36,833 nt of DNA, taken from the NCBI GenBank assembly GCA_013426805.1, contig JACDZG010000074.1, positions 1 through 36,833 on the forward strand, given 5' to 3'. The stretch comes from Chromatiaceae bacterium (GTDB lineage Bacteria; Pseudomonadota; Gammaproteobacteria; Chromatiales; Chromatiaceae). Under the pieces are notes generated by a model. That model was not told the origin of the DNA, made no database searches, and saw only the letters and a program-made list of their open reading frames with translations. Every line of letters starts with the position of its first letter. The first letter of the stretch is position 1. Positions 17,124 through 27,109 of this stretch are shown here, in pieces. The translations under genes were made by a program, and so were the position numbers.

Positions 17124-17981
17124 CTATCGAATCACATGACCGAGCCGATCCCATGCGATCGGAATACCATCGCGCTCGCTGTCCCAATGCATCCAGATAG
17201 CGAACGCCTTACCCACCAGGTTCTCTTCAGGTACGAAGCCCCAGCAGCGGCTATCGTTACTGTTGTCGCGATTGTCCCCCATCACGAAATACTGGTTGGG
17301 CGGCACCCGGATCGGCCCGGCGGCGAGCACACGGCAGCCCGGCGGCAGGTCCGGCGCACCCTGACGAACCAGCGTGTGATGCTCCACCCCATCAAGGTTT
17401 TCAACGGCTTCCCGCGCACCGGTCATCACCGCGCCCGAGGCCACACCGGCATAACGGCCGATCGGCAATTGGGCTTGGGGCTGGCCGTTGAGATAGACGG
17501 TCTTGTTCTGATACCAAACCTCATCACCGGGCAGGCCGATGATGCGCTTGATGTAGTCGGTTTTGCCGTCCTGCGGGTACTTGAAGACGACGACATCTCC
17601 ATGGCGCGGCTCGCCAAGATTGACCATCTTGGTGTTGATGACCGGCAGACGCAACCCGTAGGCAAATTTGTTGACAAGAATGAAGTCGCCGGTCAGCAGC
17701 GTCGGCATCATGGAGTTGGACGGGATGCGAAACGGCTCGACCACAAAGGAGCGCAGCAGCAACACGGCGAAGATCACCGGAAAGAACGAGCGCGCGTACT
17801 CCACCAGGACGGGTTCGCGATAGACGGCGACGCCGGACATGCCGCCATCCGCCGCGGCGGCGGCCGCCGCCGCCTGAACCAGGCGCCGCCGTCGAGGAGC
17901 GAAGACGATCGCATCCACCAGCCAGATGCCGCCCGTCACGGCGGAAGCCAGCACCAAAAAGGCCGGAAAATCGAAGTTCAT
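17124..17981 (-). CDS. lepB: Signal peptidase I (LepB)
   Basis: LepB removes signal peptides from exported proteins at the periplasmic face of the inner membrane. The 285-residue protein has two N-terminal membrane helices (about 6-27 and 65-79), the catalytic Ser90 in PSNSMMPT, the general base Lys145 in YIKRIIGLPGD, and the C-terminal box GDNRDNSNDSRCWG. An odd point is the cytoplasmic loop between the helices, which carries a run of eight alanines (37-44), probably a slipped simple repeat in GC-rich DNA. It lies 35 bases after lepA and 14 before the DUF4845 gene, in the same transcription unit. Confidence 0.97.
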   Translation of the reverse strand: MNFDFPAFLVLASAVTGGIWLVDAIVFAPRRRRLVQAAAAAAAADGGMSGVAVYREPVLVEYARSFFPVIFAVLLLRSFVVEPFRIPSNSMMPTLLTGDFILVNKFAYGLRLPVINTKMVNLGEPRHGDVVVFKYPQDGKTDYIKRIIGLPGDEVWYQNKTVYLNGQPQAQLPIGRYAGVASGAVMTGAREAVENLDGVEHHTLVRQGAPDLPPGCRVLAAGPIRVPPNQYFVMGDNRDNSNDSRCWGFVPEENLVGKAFAIWMHWDSERDGIPIAWDRLGHVIR

Positions 17982-18016
17982 AACGTAGAGCAGGTCTCGG
18001 TTGAATAGAAAAAAAG

Positions 18017-19816
18017 CTAATCCTTGGTCATCTGCAGCACGGCAAGAAAGGCAGCTTGCGGGATCTCCACCCTGCCCACCTGTTTCATGCGCCGCTTACC
18101 CGCTTTTTGCTTGTCCAGCAGCTTGCGCTTGCGGCTTACGTCGCCACCGTAGCATTTGGCCGTGACATTCTTGCGCAGGGGTTTGACCGTGGTGCGGGCG
18201 ATGATCTTGCTGCCGATGGCGGCCTGGATGGCGACCTCGAACATCTGTCGCGGGATCAGATCCTTCATCCGCACCGTGATGTCGTGACCGCGCGACTGCG
18301 AGACCGAGCGGTGTACGATCGTCGAAAGCGAATCCACCTTGTCACCATTGATCAGCACGTCGAGCTTGATCAGATCAGAGGCTTGGAAACGCTTCAGCTC
18401 GTACTCGAAGGAGGCATAGCCGCGGCTCGCGGACTTGAGCCGGTCGAAAAAGTCCAGCACCACCTCGGCCAGCGGTAACTCGTAGCTCACCATGACCTGG
18501 CCGCCCAGATACTGGATTTGCTTCTGCACTCCGCGCTTCTCGATGCACAGATTGATCACGTTACCCAGAAAATCCTGGGGCGTGAGAATGTGTGCCTCGA
18601 TAATCGGTTCGCGGACCTCGCTGATCCGATTCGGCTCGGGGAGATTGGCCGGATTGTCGATGCGGATGACTTCGCCATCCTGGCGCAACACCTCATAGAC
18701 GACCGTGGGGGCGGTGGTGATCAAATCCAGATCATATTCGCGCTCCAACCGTTCTTGCACGATCTCCATGTGAAGCATGCCCAGAAACCCGCAGCGGAAG
18801 CCGAAGCCCAGGGCCTGGGACACCTCCGGCTCGTAGAACAACGAGGCGTCGTTGAGCCGCAGCTTGCCCAGGGCGTCGCGCAAGTCCTCATAGGCGTCCG
18901 AGTCGACCGGATAGAGCCCGGCAAAAACCCGCGGGCGCATCTCCTTGAAGCCGGGTAGCTTCTCACCCGGCCGCTCGGGTCGGGTGATGGTGTCGCCCAC
19001 CGGAGCCCCGTCGATTTCCTTGATGGCGGCGATGAGATAGCCGACTTCGCCGGGACCCAGGCTCGGACGCTCGGTCTTCTTGGGGGTGAAGACACCCACG
19101 GCGTCGACCTGTTGGGTGCGCCCGATGGACAGCATGACGATCTTGTCGCGCCGACGGATCTCGCCGTTCATCACCCGCACCAGCGACACCACGCCGACGT
19201 AAGGGTCGAACCAGGAGTCGATGATCAGGGCCTGCAAGGGGGCATCGCGGTCACCTTGGGGCGGCGGGATGCGCGTGACCAGCGTCTCCAGCAGTTCAGG
19301 AATGCCCTCGCCGGTCTTGGCGCTGACGCGCAGGGCGTCCTTGGCCTCGATGCCGATGATTTCCTCGATCTCGCGGATCACCCGCTCCGGCTCCGCCGAC
19401 GGCAGGTCGATCTTGTTCAGCACCGGCAGCACCTCGAGCCCCTGCTCGATGGCCGTGTAGCAGTTAGCCACGCTTTGCGCCTCGACGCCTTGCGCGGCAT
19501 CCACCACCAGCAGGGCGCCTTCGCAGGCCGCCAGCGAGCGCGAAACCTCGTAGGAGAAATCCACGTGGCCCGGCGTGTCGATGAAATTGAGGTTGTAGGT
19601 CCGGCCGTCGCGGGACTTGAACTCCAGGGTGACGCTCTGCGCCTTGATGGTAATCCCACGCTCCTTCTCCAGGTCCATGGAGTCCAGGACCTGACTCGAC
19701 ATCTCACGCTCGCTCAGGGCGCCGGAGAGCTGGATGAAGCGGTCCGCGATCGTCGACTTGCCGTGGTCGATGTGGGCAATGATCGAGAAATTGCGGATAT
19801 GGGTCAGATCAGTCAT
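18017..19816 (-). CDS. lepA: Elongation factor 4 (LepA)
   Basis: LepA is a ribosome-associated translational GTPase implicated in 30S biogenesis and in recovery of stalled or mistranslocated ribosomes. The 599-residue protein is of full family length. It starts with [16 protein letters not shown] (G1), has [23 protein letters not shown] (G3) in shorter form as [18 protein letters not shown] (G4), the EF-G-like domains, and ends with the LepA-specific domain ([25 protein letters not shown] core: [11 protein letters not shown]). It precedes lepB, as in many proteobacteria. The ribosome site is weak. Confidence 0.97.
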   Translation of the reverse strand: MTDLTHIRNFSIIAHIDHGKSTIADRFIQLSGALSEREMSSQVLDSMDLEKERGITIKAQSVTLEFKSRDGRTYNLNFIDTPGHVDFSYEVSRSLAACEGALLVVDAAQGVEAQSVANCYTAIEQGLEVLPVLNKIDLPSAEPERVIREIEEIIGIEAKDALRVSAKTGEGIPELLETLVTRIPPPQGDRDAPLQALIIDSWFDPYVGVVSLVRVMNGEIRRRDKIVMLSIGRTQQVDAVGVFTPKKTERPSLGPGEVGYLIAAIKEIDGAPVGDTITRPERPGEKLPGFKEMRPRVFAGLYPVDSDAYEDLRDALGKLRLNDASLFYEPEVSQALGFGFRCGFLGMLHMEIVQERLEREYDLDLITTAPTVVYEVLRQDGEVIRIDNPANLPEPNRISEVREPIIEAHILTPQDFLGNVINLCIEKRGVQKQIQYLGGQVMVSYELPLAEVVLDFFDRLKSASRGYASFEYELKRFQASDLIKLDVLINGDKVDSLSTIVHRSVSQSRGHDITVRMKDLIPRQMFEVAIQAAIGSKIIARTTVKPLRKNVTAKCYGGDVSRKRKLLDKQKAGKRRMKQVGRVEIPQAAFLAVLQMTKD

Positions 19817-20079
19817 CGGTGTGGGGCGCCCTGGGGCTCTCTGGGTGCGGGGCGTCGGGGAACAAGACCGGACCGCCGGGGGACGCGGTCAGCCGGTCTA
19901 CCCGCGGCCGCGGCCCAAACCGCGCCGCGGCAACTGCTGCCGCAAATACTGCGCCATCATAGCAGAAGCGCCGGTGCCGCGGCAGGATCGCGGGGCCGGT
20001 TGGCACCTCATGCGCGAGAAATCGGTAGAATTCCGAGACCGAATCCACCAGCATCTAGGGGCGACTTAACCGGAGTCGG

Positions 20080-21528
20080 CTACGGCTTGGGAACCCGCAC
20101 GGCGTAGAACATGCGCCCTTCGCCCCGCTGGATCAGCACGGAAATCGAGCGCCCGGGCTCGAGCGACTCCAGGATGCGATTGAGTCCCGCGACATCGTCG
20201 ACCGTCTGATTGTTCAGCATGAGGATAACGTCTCCCGCGACGAGTCCGGCCTGGACGGCCGGTCCTTCCTCTACCCGCTCGATCAGCGCACCGCCCTGCG
20301 CGATCCCGAGTTGCTCCCGCTGCTCCGGACGCAGTTCGATGACCGCCATTCCCAGGCGGTTGAAATCACTGGCGGCCGACTCCGTACCCTTGCCGTCCTG
20401 CGCGTCAGCGGCGCCGTCGTCCTCAGGGAGTTCCGCAATCTTGACCTCCAAGGCCACCATCTCACCCTTGCGCAGGACGTCCAGATGGGCGGACTCGCCG
20501 ACCGGAGTGGTCCCGACCAGGGGCGGCAGGGCGCTCGAGGTGGGTACGTCCTTGCTGTTATAGCTGATGATCACATCGCCGACATTGACCCCGGCAGTCG
20601 CCGCGGGGCTGTCCGGCAGAACCTGCGCCACCAGCGCGCCGCGCGGTTGACTCAAGCCGAAGGTCGGCGCCAGATCGCGGGTGACGTCCTGAATCAGCAC
20701 TCCCAGCCAACCCCGGCTCACGCGCCCCTTCGTCTTGATCTGCTCGACGACGTCCATCGCCACGTCGATCGGGATGGCGAACGAAAGACCCATGAAGCCG
20801 CCGGTCCGGCTGTAGATCTGACTGTTGACGCCGATCACCTCGCCGTCCAGGTTGAACAGCGGACCGCCCGAATTGCCCGGGTTGATGGCCACGTCGGTCT
20901 GGATGAAAGGCACGTAGTTTTCACTGGGGAGATTACGGCCCTTGGCGCTGACGATACCCGCTGTCGCGGAGTGTTCGAAGCCGAAGGGCGAACCGATGGC
21001 GAGTACCCACTCACCGACCTGCAGGTCCTTGGCCGAACCGATCCGCGCGGCCGGCAGGTCGGTGGCTTCGACTTTCAGCAAGGCAATGTCACTGCGTTTA
21101 TCCGCCCCCACCGGACTTGCCACAAACTCCCGGCGGTCACTGGTGCGCACGATGATTTCCTCCGCCCCCTCAACGACATGGGCATTGGTCAGGACATAGC
21201 CATCCGCGGAGACGATGAAACCCGAGCCCAGGGACCGCCCCTGCTCGTCGTCTTCCGGCGCCTCCCCCGAGTCACCCTGATCACCGAAAAAATGCCTGAA
21301 AAAATCCTGTAGGGGGCTGTCCTCGGGCAGGTCGGGGATGGGGTAACCCGGGAAGTTCTTCGCCAGATTCCGGCTCTGTTTGGTGCTGATATTCACCACC
21401 GTCGGGCCATTCTGCGCCACCAGGGCGGTGAACTCCGGCAACGCACGGTTGGTGGCCTGGACCTGGGCCACCAATGCGGCGGCCAGGACGGCACCGAGAA
21501 CAAGCCTGAGACTCGCAAAGAGGCGCAT
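20080..21528 (-). CDS. mucD: Periplasmic serine endoprotease DegP/MucD-type
   Basis: A Do-type protease/chaperone that degrades misfolded envelope proteins. The 482-residue protein has a Sec signal peptide (about 1-25, ending VQA), the trypsin-like triad His117 (LTNAHVVEG), Asp147 (SDIALLKVE) and Ser220 (NPGNSGGPL), then PDZ1 (about 270-365) and PDZ2 (about 385-480). An acidic linker rich in Glu/Asp follows PDZ1. The ATG has a good site (GGAG, 8 bases upstream). It follows rpoE-rseA-rseB, which fits the algU-mucA-mucB-mucD arrangement of pseudomonads, so it is probably under sigma-E control. Confidence 0.95.
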   Translation of the reverse strand: MRLFASLRLVLGAVLAAALVAQVQATNRALPEFTALVAQNGPTVVNISTKQSRNLAKNFPGYPIPDLPEDSPLQDFFRHFFGDQGDSGEAPEDDEQGRSLGSGFIVSADGYVLTNAHVVEGAEEIIVRTSDRREFVASPVGADKRSDIALLKVEATDLPAARIGSAKDLQVGEWVLAIGSPFGFEHSATAGIVSAKGRNLPSENYVPFIQTDVAINPGNSGGPLFNLDGEVIGVNSQIYSRTGGFMGLSFAIPIDVAMDVVEQIKTKGRVSRGWLGVLIQDVTRDLAPTFGLSQPRGALVAQVLPDSPAATAGVNVGDVIISYNSKDVPTSSALPPLVGTTPVGESAHLDVLRKGEMVALEVKIAELPEDDGAADAQDGKGTESAASDFNRLGMAVIELRPEQREQLGIAQGGALIERVEEGPAVQAGLVAGDVILMLNNQTVDDVAGLNRILESLEPGRSISVLIQRGEGRMFYAVRVPKP

Positions 21529-21744
21529 GGGGACTCCGTAAATCGATCGACAGCACCGAGATCACCCAGGTCCACACGGGAAGCGAGGGCGCTCACTCAA
21601 TCAACCGGGGAAAGATGAGGGAATTGCGGCAGCCTCGCGACGACACGGCAGAACCGGTCGAAACGGTGCAACCCCAGTCAACTCGACACTGTAGCGGCGC
21701 AATCGCCACAACGCCAGTACCACGACCTGGATCTGGAGACCCGC

Positions 21745-22812
21745 TCAGGGGCTCGCGTCCACCGCTGAGCGAACGCCCGTCACGGCGGCGGCGACTGTCC
21801 CGGCTGGGACTTCGCCGACCGCGATCACCTGATGCCCGTCGACTACCCGCCCGGCAGCGTGCACCGCCCCGATGCGGGTCACCCCATCGAACCCGTCTGC
21901 GGCATTGCCCTCAATATAGACTGAGTACGATGAGAGGCGATCTGAGAACACGAAATGGTCGATCTGCGCCCCCTGCGGACCCTCCATCACGTCGTGCATG
22001 GTCAACTCGAATCCCGCGGGGCGCGTATCGAAACGCCACGAGGTCGGCAGTGGGTCGGCCGGCGGGTCCACAGCGGCCGGCGACGGGGCGTCCGACGACT
22101 GGGGCGACGGTGCCGCGGCCGTTGCGCTGAGTTCGATGGACGTGAACAGGAGTTGCTCGATCGCCTCTCCCCGATAGTCGATCAGGTCCGACTTCAAGGG
22201 TAGGCCGGTGGCCCGATCCAGATAGAACTGGTACCCATAGCGCACCTCATCCAAGGGCCGGATCGCCACCACGTCGGTGTCCCGACCGGCAACCCGCGCG
22301 CTGTCGAGGAGCTCGGTACGGTAGCGATCACTGAGGGCACGCGGGTCGATGGGCTCCGGCTGCATGAAAGCGCGGCGACCCTGGCTCTTGACCAGAATCG
22401 GATGGCCGTTCGGCATCACACAGGTCACCCGGTCACGTTCACGCGTCACGGTGCGCATGGGGCCGCTCATTGAGATGAGCCGCTCCTGCACGCGGCCTTG
22501 CTCGATCCGATGCACCAGATGCAGGGTTTCCAGTCGATTGTCGATCAAGTAGACCAGGGTTCCCTGGTAATCGAGTGAGCGCAGGGCCGCATTCATCCGG
22601 TCCAGCAGTCGGGTCGCCGGACCCAGATCGAGCGCATCCGCGACCTGCGCCGACACCCGGGGTATCAGACACCAGCCCAGAAGCATCGCAAGTCCGATCG
22701 GTAACCAGTGCCGCCGCGACCACCGGCGGCGGCAGGCGGTCGGCACCGCGCGGGCGATACTCAGCCCGACACGCATCCGGCCACGGCTCACCAGCGGGAG
22801 GGACACCGCCAT
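21745..22812 (-). CDS. rseB: Sigma-E regulatory protein RseB/MucB
   Basis: RseB is a periplasmic sensor that binds RseA and protects it from proteolysis until it senses lipoprotein-like or LPS signals. The 355-residue protein has a long basic N-region and a signal peptide (hydrophobic LPIGLAMLLGW, cleavage near VSA-Q), then the lipoprotein-like domain (LRSLDYQGTLVYL, RVQERLISMSGPMRTV) and a smaller C-terminal domain (FVFSDRLSSYSVYIE). The start is uncertain: ATG 22812 is chosen, while an ATG at 22860 would overlap rseA by 17 bases. A Pro/Ala/Ser-rich linker (APSPQSSDAPSP) joins the two domains. No rseC/mucC follows it. Confidence 0.92.
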   Translation of the reverse strand: MAVSLPLVSRGRMRVGLSIARAVPTACRRRWSRRHWLPIGLAMLLGWCLIPRVSAQVADALDLGPATRLLDRMNAALRSLDYQGTLVYLIDNRLETLHLVHRIEQGRVQERLISMSGPMRTVTRERDRVTCVMPNGHPILVKSQGRRAFMQPEPIDPRALSDRYRTELLDSARVAGRDTDVVAIRPLDEVRYGYQFYLDRATGLPLKSDLIDYRGEAIEQLLFTSIELSATAAAPSPQSSDAPSPAAVDPPADPLPTSWRFDTRPAGFELTMHDVMEGPQGAQIDHFVFSDRLSSYSVYIEGNAADGFDGVTRIGAVHAAGRVVDGHQVIAVGEVPAGTVAAAVTGVRSAVDASP

Positions 22813-22843
22813 CCGCTGTGCCGCACCCCCCCGGCCCGGCACC

Positions 22844-23428
22844 CTAGCGAACCCGCTCATAGCCCACGAGCGTTGCGTAGGGGAGCAGCCCCTTGACCCC
22901 GGCAGCGGGTGCGGTTTCCTGATGATTGACGAGAAACACATCCAATTTGCTGGCCAGTTCAGCCCGATCGGTATGCCAGCGTCGCAGCGCGTGATCGATC
23001 TCGGCGTCGTTGGCCGCGGCGGAACGCACCGACTGAGCCCGACCGGCCACATCAGCACTCAACGCCGGCGCGGACACCGGCCCCTGGTAAAAACCAGGAA
23101 CGGCGAAAACCGCGAGCAAGACGACACTGGCCGCCATGGCGGCACCGGCAAGGGGTGAATGCCAGATCCGCGACCGGACGCCGACGACGGCGCGCGGCAT
23201 CACCAGGGTGGGCTCGGCGCGCAGTCGATCGCTGACCGCGGCAGCCACACCGCGCACCTCCGACTGGACCCGTTCACCACGCAGTACCTGGCCGATCAGG
23301 TGGTAGCGCTCCCAGGTGGCTCGCAACGCCGGGTCCCGTTCGACCGAGTGCACCAGCGGCACGGCATGGCGGGTTGCCAATTCACCATCAACGAGGGCGG
23401 ACAACTGGGAAACTTGCTCAGCGGTCAT
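22844..23428 (-). CDS. rseA: Anti-sigma-E factor RseA/MucA
   Basis: RseA is a single-pass inner-membrane protein that holds sigma-E inactive. The 194-residue protein has the cytoplasmic anti-sigma domain (QLSALVDGEL, RYHLIGQVLRGE), one membrane segment (about 110-130: GAAMAASVVLLAVFAVPGF), and a periplasmic tail that would contact RseB and be cut by DegS. The ATG at 23428 places the family's MTAEQVSQLSALVDGE start correctly; the open frame extends 13 codons further without support. It lies 59 bases after rpoE. Confidence 0.93.
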   Translation of the reverse strand: MTAEQVSQLSALVDGELATRHAVPLVHSVERDPALRATWERYHLIGQVLRGERVQSEVRGVAAAVSDRLRAEPTLVMPRAVVGVRSRIWHSPLAGAAMAASVVLLAVFAVPGFYQGPVSAPALSADVAGRAQSVRSAAANDAEIDHALRRWHTDRAELASKLDVFLVNHQETAPAAGVKGLLPYATLVGYERVR

Positions 23429-23487
23429 TGGTAGATGCCAGGACTTGGGCGATTGCCGGAAAATCATGTGGTTTGACAGACATCGCC

Positions 23488-24066
23488 TTAGGGTTCAAGA
23501 AGTGGACGCAGCCGCTTGTCAATGGCCTCCCTCGCCCGGAAAATCCTGGATCGCACAGTCCCGATCGGACACTCCATGGCCTGCGCGATTTCCTCGTAAC
23601 TCAGCCCCTCGAGTTCGCGCAGAACGATGGCGGTGCGCAGGTCCTCCGGCAGGGCATCGAGTGCGTCCTGCACACTGTGGGCGATCTCGTCCGTCAACAG
23701 CTGACGCTCCGGAGTCGCGTAATCGCGCAGCCGCCCGCCCGCGTCCATCAACTCGGCCGTCTCGGTATCCAGATCGTCCCCCGGCGGGCGGCGACCCTGG
23801 GCCACGAGCTGATTTTTCACCGTGTTCACGGCGATTCGGTAGAGCCAGGTATAAAACGCGCTCTCCGCACGAAAACCCGCCAAGGCCCGATAAGCCTTGA
23901 TGAACGCCTCCTGGGTCACATCCAGGACCTCGCTCGGATCGCGGATATAGCGGCCGATGAGGTTGGCGACCTTTTGCTGATACTTCAACACCAGGAGATC
24001 GAAGGCCCGCTTGTCTCCGGCCTGGGCACGCAACACCAAGGCGTGATCGGTGTCGCGTTCAGACAC
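23488..24066 (-). CDS. rpoE: RNA polymerase sigma-E factor (RpoE/AlgU)
   Basis: An ECF sigma factor that directs envelope-stress transcription. The 192-residue protein has region 2 (LVLKYQQKVANLIGRYI, DVTQEAFIKAYRAL, FYTWLYRIAVNTVKN) and region 4 (LPEDLRTAIVLRELEGLSYEEIA, CPIGTVRSRIFRARE in shorter parts). The GTG at 24066 gives the canonical SERDTDHALV start; the frame runs on upstream but only into non-coding DNA. It heads the rpoE-rseA-rseB-mucD unit and is divergent from nadB, the same layout as in E. coli and Pseudomonas. Confidence 0.95.
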   Translation of the reverse strand: MSERDTDHALVLRAQAGDKRAFDLLVLKYQQKVANLIGRYIRDPSEVLDVTQEAFIKAYRALAGFRAESAFYTWLYRIAVNTVKNQLVAQGRRPPGDDLDTETAELMDAGGRLRDYATPERQLLTDEIAHSVQDALDALPEDLRTAIVLRELEGLSYEEIAQAMECPIGTVRSRIFRAREAIDKRLRPLLEP

Positions 24067-24285
24067 GCCCGCTGACCTCGCGTCCGTCGGGTCCGGGGTC
24101 CGATTGCATGGACAATTCCTCGTTCGGTTAGTTCGCTGATACGTCGAAGTGCGGTCGAGAAGGTCCCAAGTAAAGCACGCAGCCTTGATCCAGGACATGA
24201 AATCGGTGAGTGTAGCGACTTGGCCGGACTTTCGGGCCGGCCATCCCTGTTCCGTCACCAATCGATCCGCGAGCGAGCCTGAACG
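24067..24285. promoter_or_regulatory. Divergent rpoE/nadB intergenic region
   Basis: 219 bases between two divergent genes, so both promoters must lie here. No strong match to the sigma-E consensus (GGAACTT then TCTGA at 16-17 bases) was found for rpoE; GGACCTT with TATCAG is a poor candidate on the minus strand. A 7-bp hairpin (TGGCCGG ... CCGGCCA, 24221-24243) sits 42 bases before nadB and could affect its mRNA leader. Confidence 0.4.
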
Positions 24286-25917
24286 ATGACCGAGACCGTC
24301 CACCGTTACGATTGCCTGATCCTCGGCAGCGGGGCCGCGGGCCTGAGCCTGGCCCTGCGTCTGCCCGCGCAGAGCGCGGTGGCGGTCGTCTCCAAGCGAG
24401 AGTTGAGCGAGGGCAGCACCGTCTACGCCCAAGGCGGCATCTCCGCGGTGCTCGACGCCAACGACTCAGTACAGTCGCATGTCCAGGACACCCTGAAAGC
24501 CGGGGCCGGACTGTGTGACCCACGCGTCGTCCGGATGGTGGTGGAACACGGCCCCAGAAACATCCAGTGGCTGCTCGACCAGGGCGTGGCCTTCACCCGC
24601 AACGCCGAATATGTATCGGCGGGCGGGTACCACCTGACGCGCGAGGGCGGCCACACGCACCGGCGTATTGTACACGCGGCAGACGCTACCGGTCTGGCAG
24701 TGGCCACGACGCTGGAAGCCCAAGTGCGTGACCGGCCCAACATTACTGTACACGAGCAGCATATCGCTGTCGACCTGATTACCTCGCGTCACCTCAGGGA
24801 TCAGTGCGCACACCGGTGTCTCGGGGCCTACATCCTGAACCTCGCGACCGGCCGGGTAGAGACCTATCTGGCGCGTTTCGTGGTGCTCGCAACCGGCGGT
24901 GCCAGCAAGGTTTACCTTTATACCAGCAACCCGGACGTCTCCACCGGTGACGGGATCGCGATGGCCTGGCGGGCCGGCTGCCGGGTGGCCAACATGGAGT
25001 TCATGCAATTCCACCCGACCTGCCTCTATCACCCGCTGGCCCGCTCCTACCTGATCACCGAAGCCCTGCGCGGCGAGGGCGCCCGGCTGTTACTCCCGGA
25101 CGGCGAGCGCTTTATGCCGCGCTTCGACCCTCGCGCGGAACTGGCCCCGCGCGATATCGTGGCGCGGGCCATCGACCACGAGATGAAGCGTCTGGGCAGC
25201 GAATGCGTTTACCTGGACATTTCCCACCGCCCGGCCGATTTCATCATCGAGCATTTCCCGACCATCCATGCCCGCTGTCTTGAACTCGGCATCGACATCA
25301 CCCGTGAGCCGATCCCGGTGGTTCCGGCCTCGCACTACACCTGCGGGGGCATCATCGTCGACGATCAGGCCCGCACCGACCTCGCCGGCCTCTATGCCAG
25401 CGGCGAGACGGCCTACACGGGGCTGCACGGGGCAAACCGCATGGCCAGCAACTCGCTCTTGGAGTGTCTGGTATATTCGGAACTGGCGGCCGCGGACATC
25501 ACCCGCCTCATGGCAAGGGGCGGCGAACTTCCCGAGGCGCCGCCGTGGGACGAGAGCCGGGTCACCGAGCCCGATGAGGAAGTGGTCGTGACTCACAACT
25601 GGGACGAGCTGCGTCGTTTCATGTGGGACTACGTGGGCATCGTCCGCACCAACAAGCGGCTGCGCCGCGCCAAACGGCGCGCCGACCTGCTTCACCAGGA
25701 GGTGATCGAGTACTACAGCAATTTCCGTGTCAGCAACGATCTGATCGAATTACGCAACCTGCTCGAAGTGGCGGATCTCATCATCCAGTCGGCGCTGCGG
25801 CGGCGCGAGAGTCGGGGGCTGCATTACACGACCGACTTCCCCGACAAGGACCGCAGCCAGCGCGCACCCACTATCCTGATTCCTGACGGATATCGACCGC
25901 GCGGGCGGGATGAGTAA
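24286..25917 (+). CDS. nadB: L-aspartate oxidase NadB
   Basis: NadB oxidises L-aspartate to iminoaspartate with FAD, the first step of de novo NAD synthesis; NadA uses the product. The 543-residue protein has the FAD-binding GSGAAGL (14-20), an [16 protein letters not shown] block, the substrate-site region [18 protein letters not shown], the conserved YTCGGI and [12 protein letters not shown] blocks, and a C-terminal helical domain ([11 protein letters not shown]). Length is typical. It is divergent from rpoE and convergent with the next gene. Confidence 0.96.
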   Translation: MTETVHRYDCLILGSGAAGLSLALRLPAQSAVAVVSKRELSEGSTVYAQGGISAVLDANDSVQSHVQDTLKAGAGLCDPRVVRMVVEHGPRNIQWLLDQGVAFTRNAEYVSAGGYHLTREGGHTHRRIVHAADATGLAVATTLEAQVRDRPNITVHEQHIAVDLITSRHLRDQCAHRCLGAYILNLATGRVETYLARFVVLATGGASKVYLYTSNPDVSTGDGIAMAWRAGCRVANMEFMQFHPTCLYHPLARSYLITEALRGEGARLLLPDGERFMPRFDPRAELAPRDIVARAIDHEMKRLGSECVYLDISHRPADFIIEHFPTIHARCLELGIDITREPIPVVPASHYTCGGIIVDDQARTDLAGLYASGETAYTGLHGANRMASNSLLECLVYSELAAADITRLMARGGELPEAPPWDESRVTEPDEEVVVTHNWDELRRFMWDYVGIVRTNKRLRRAKRRADLLHQEVIEYYSNFRVSNDLIELRNLLEVADLIIQSALRRRESRGLHYTTDFPDKDRSQRAPTILIPDGYRPRGRDE

Positions 25918-25972
25918 CAGGTAGGTCGGAGCTGGACAACGCACGAGTATCATCCTGGCGCGATCTGGTCCA

Positions 25973-26911
25973 TCATTTTTCGGCAAGTGCCTGACCTGGA
26001 CAGCCGCGCGCCTGGTCATCGCGGGCGCTGCGTTCGAGCTGCACGAGGAATGCGGCCGGCGGCACCAACACCCAACCCCGAAAATCGGCGCCCAATGGCC
26101 CCGACAACTGGCGCGGCGGCCGGTCCTCTGCGACCTCGACCACATAGAGCCCGCTATCCCCGTACATCCCCTGAGGGTCTTCGAGAACGGTCTGGCGCGC
26201 CCATTCCTCCAGCCCGGCCATGAGCGGCCCGCTGCGAACGCCCGCCGCCGAGCATTGCGCCGCCAGGCCAAACAAGAGCAACTGCTTGTATTCGTTTTGA
26301 ATATCTGTATCCTCCTGACCGCCGCGCGGGTGCCCATGATGGGTACCCTGAGTCATCCGCCGGACCAACAGATAGACATAGAGATCGTGCAGGTCGCGCC
26401 AGGCGTTCTCCGGCAACGGCCGACCCCACAGGGCCGCGTAACGGATTTGCCGGCCAAAGAACCGGAACAGATTATGCGTCGCCCAGTCGCGCCGCTGAGC
26501 CTGCTCCTCATCCTGAACCAGATAGCAGCGATCAAACTGGTGCAAGGCCTGGTTCAGATTCTGGAACATCAGCCAGTACAGCCGTTGCTCGACCGTCACC
26601 CCGCGCTGAACCGAATCGGCAGCCGCGGTGGATTCCAGGGGCAAGGACGTCGCCCACGGCTTCGGCAGACCGGCACAAGTCTTGAGTACGGGGCGCTTGA
26701 GCAACCGCAGTACCGCGAATCGTCGCGACGGTGAGCAGTCTGCCCGCCGCAGACCGTCGAGTGCGAGGACCAGCGCCGGGCCGGATTGGCGCACCCCGGC
26801 AGCACGCAAGCCGCGCAGCCACTCGCCCGAGTTAGGCAAGTCTCCGACGAAGCGCGGCGCGGCCAGGTCACGGATGGTCGCGGTCGCTAACTGAAGGGAA
26901 TCGGAGCCCAT
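25973..26911 (-). CDS. Hypothetical protein, first of two tandem paralogues
   Basis: A 312-residue soluble, mainly helical protein of unknown function. It shares with the upstream gene (27110-27991) the blocks W(R/Q)(D/E)LHDL(Y/F), YK(Q/R)LL, EWARQTVLEDP/DWARASTLADP and Y(V/I)VEV..D.PPR, so the two are duplicates. The layout resembles the helical N-terminal domain of some gammaproteobacterial c-di-GMP-binding PilZ proteins (SPSRRFAVLRLL, KRPVLKTC), but no PilZ domain (RxxxR ... D/NxSxxG) is present. That family call is tentative. The ATG at 26911 is chosen for its GGAAGG ribosome site 6 bases upstream; an ATG at 27013 is possible. Confidence 0.75.
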   Translation of the reverse strand: MGSDSLQLATATIRDLAAPRFVGDLPNSGEWLRGLRAAGVRQSGPALVLALDGLRRADCSPSRRFAVLRLLKRPVLKTCAGLPKPWATSLPLESTAAADSVQRGVTVEQRLYWLMFQNLNQALHQFDRCYLVQDEEQAQRRDWATHNLFRFFGRQIRYAALWGRPLPENAWRDLHDLYVYLLVRRMTQGTHHGHPRGGQEDTDIQNEYKQLLLFGLAAQCSAAGVRSGPLMAGLEEWARQTVLEDPQGMYGDSGLYVVEVAEDRPPRQLSGPLGADFRGWVLVPPAAFLVQLERSARDDQARGCPGQALAEK

Positions 26912-27109
26912 GATGACCTTCCAGTCCAACTCGATCGACAAACCACGGCGAGCCTTCAAGTACGACCCCGACCCCTCATTCCCGAGCGCGTCGACGGTGG
27001 CACCCTTCCGCATTGAATGCTAGCCGCTACGGTCTCCCAAGATCTGCCGATTGCCTCGCAGTTTGACGGCCGGCAGCGCGGGGTATGGCCCTAAACCGGG
27101 CACCTGGTC

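Noticed and set aside
19809-20054. Minus-strand 81-codon frame before lepA
   Set aside because: It overlaps the lepA start and turns Pro/Arg-rich. No family is recognised and the ribosome site is poor.
23449-23461. Third copy of the GGCGATTGCCGGA word as a dispersed repeat
   Set aside because: The match is only about 13 bases and not palindromic there, so chance in GC-rich DNA is a fair explanation.
24090-24170. Sigma-E autoregulatory promoter before rpoE
   Set aside because: The best candidate (GGACCTT with TATCAG) has a poor -10 and a spacer too long for the consensus.
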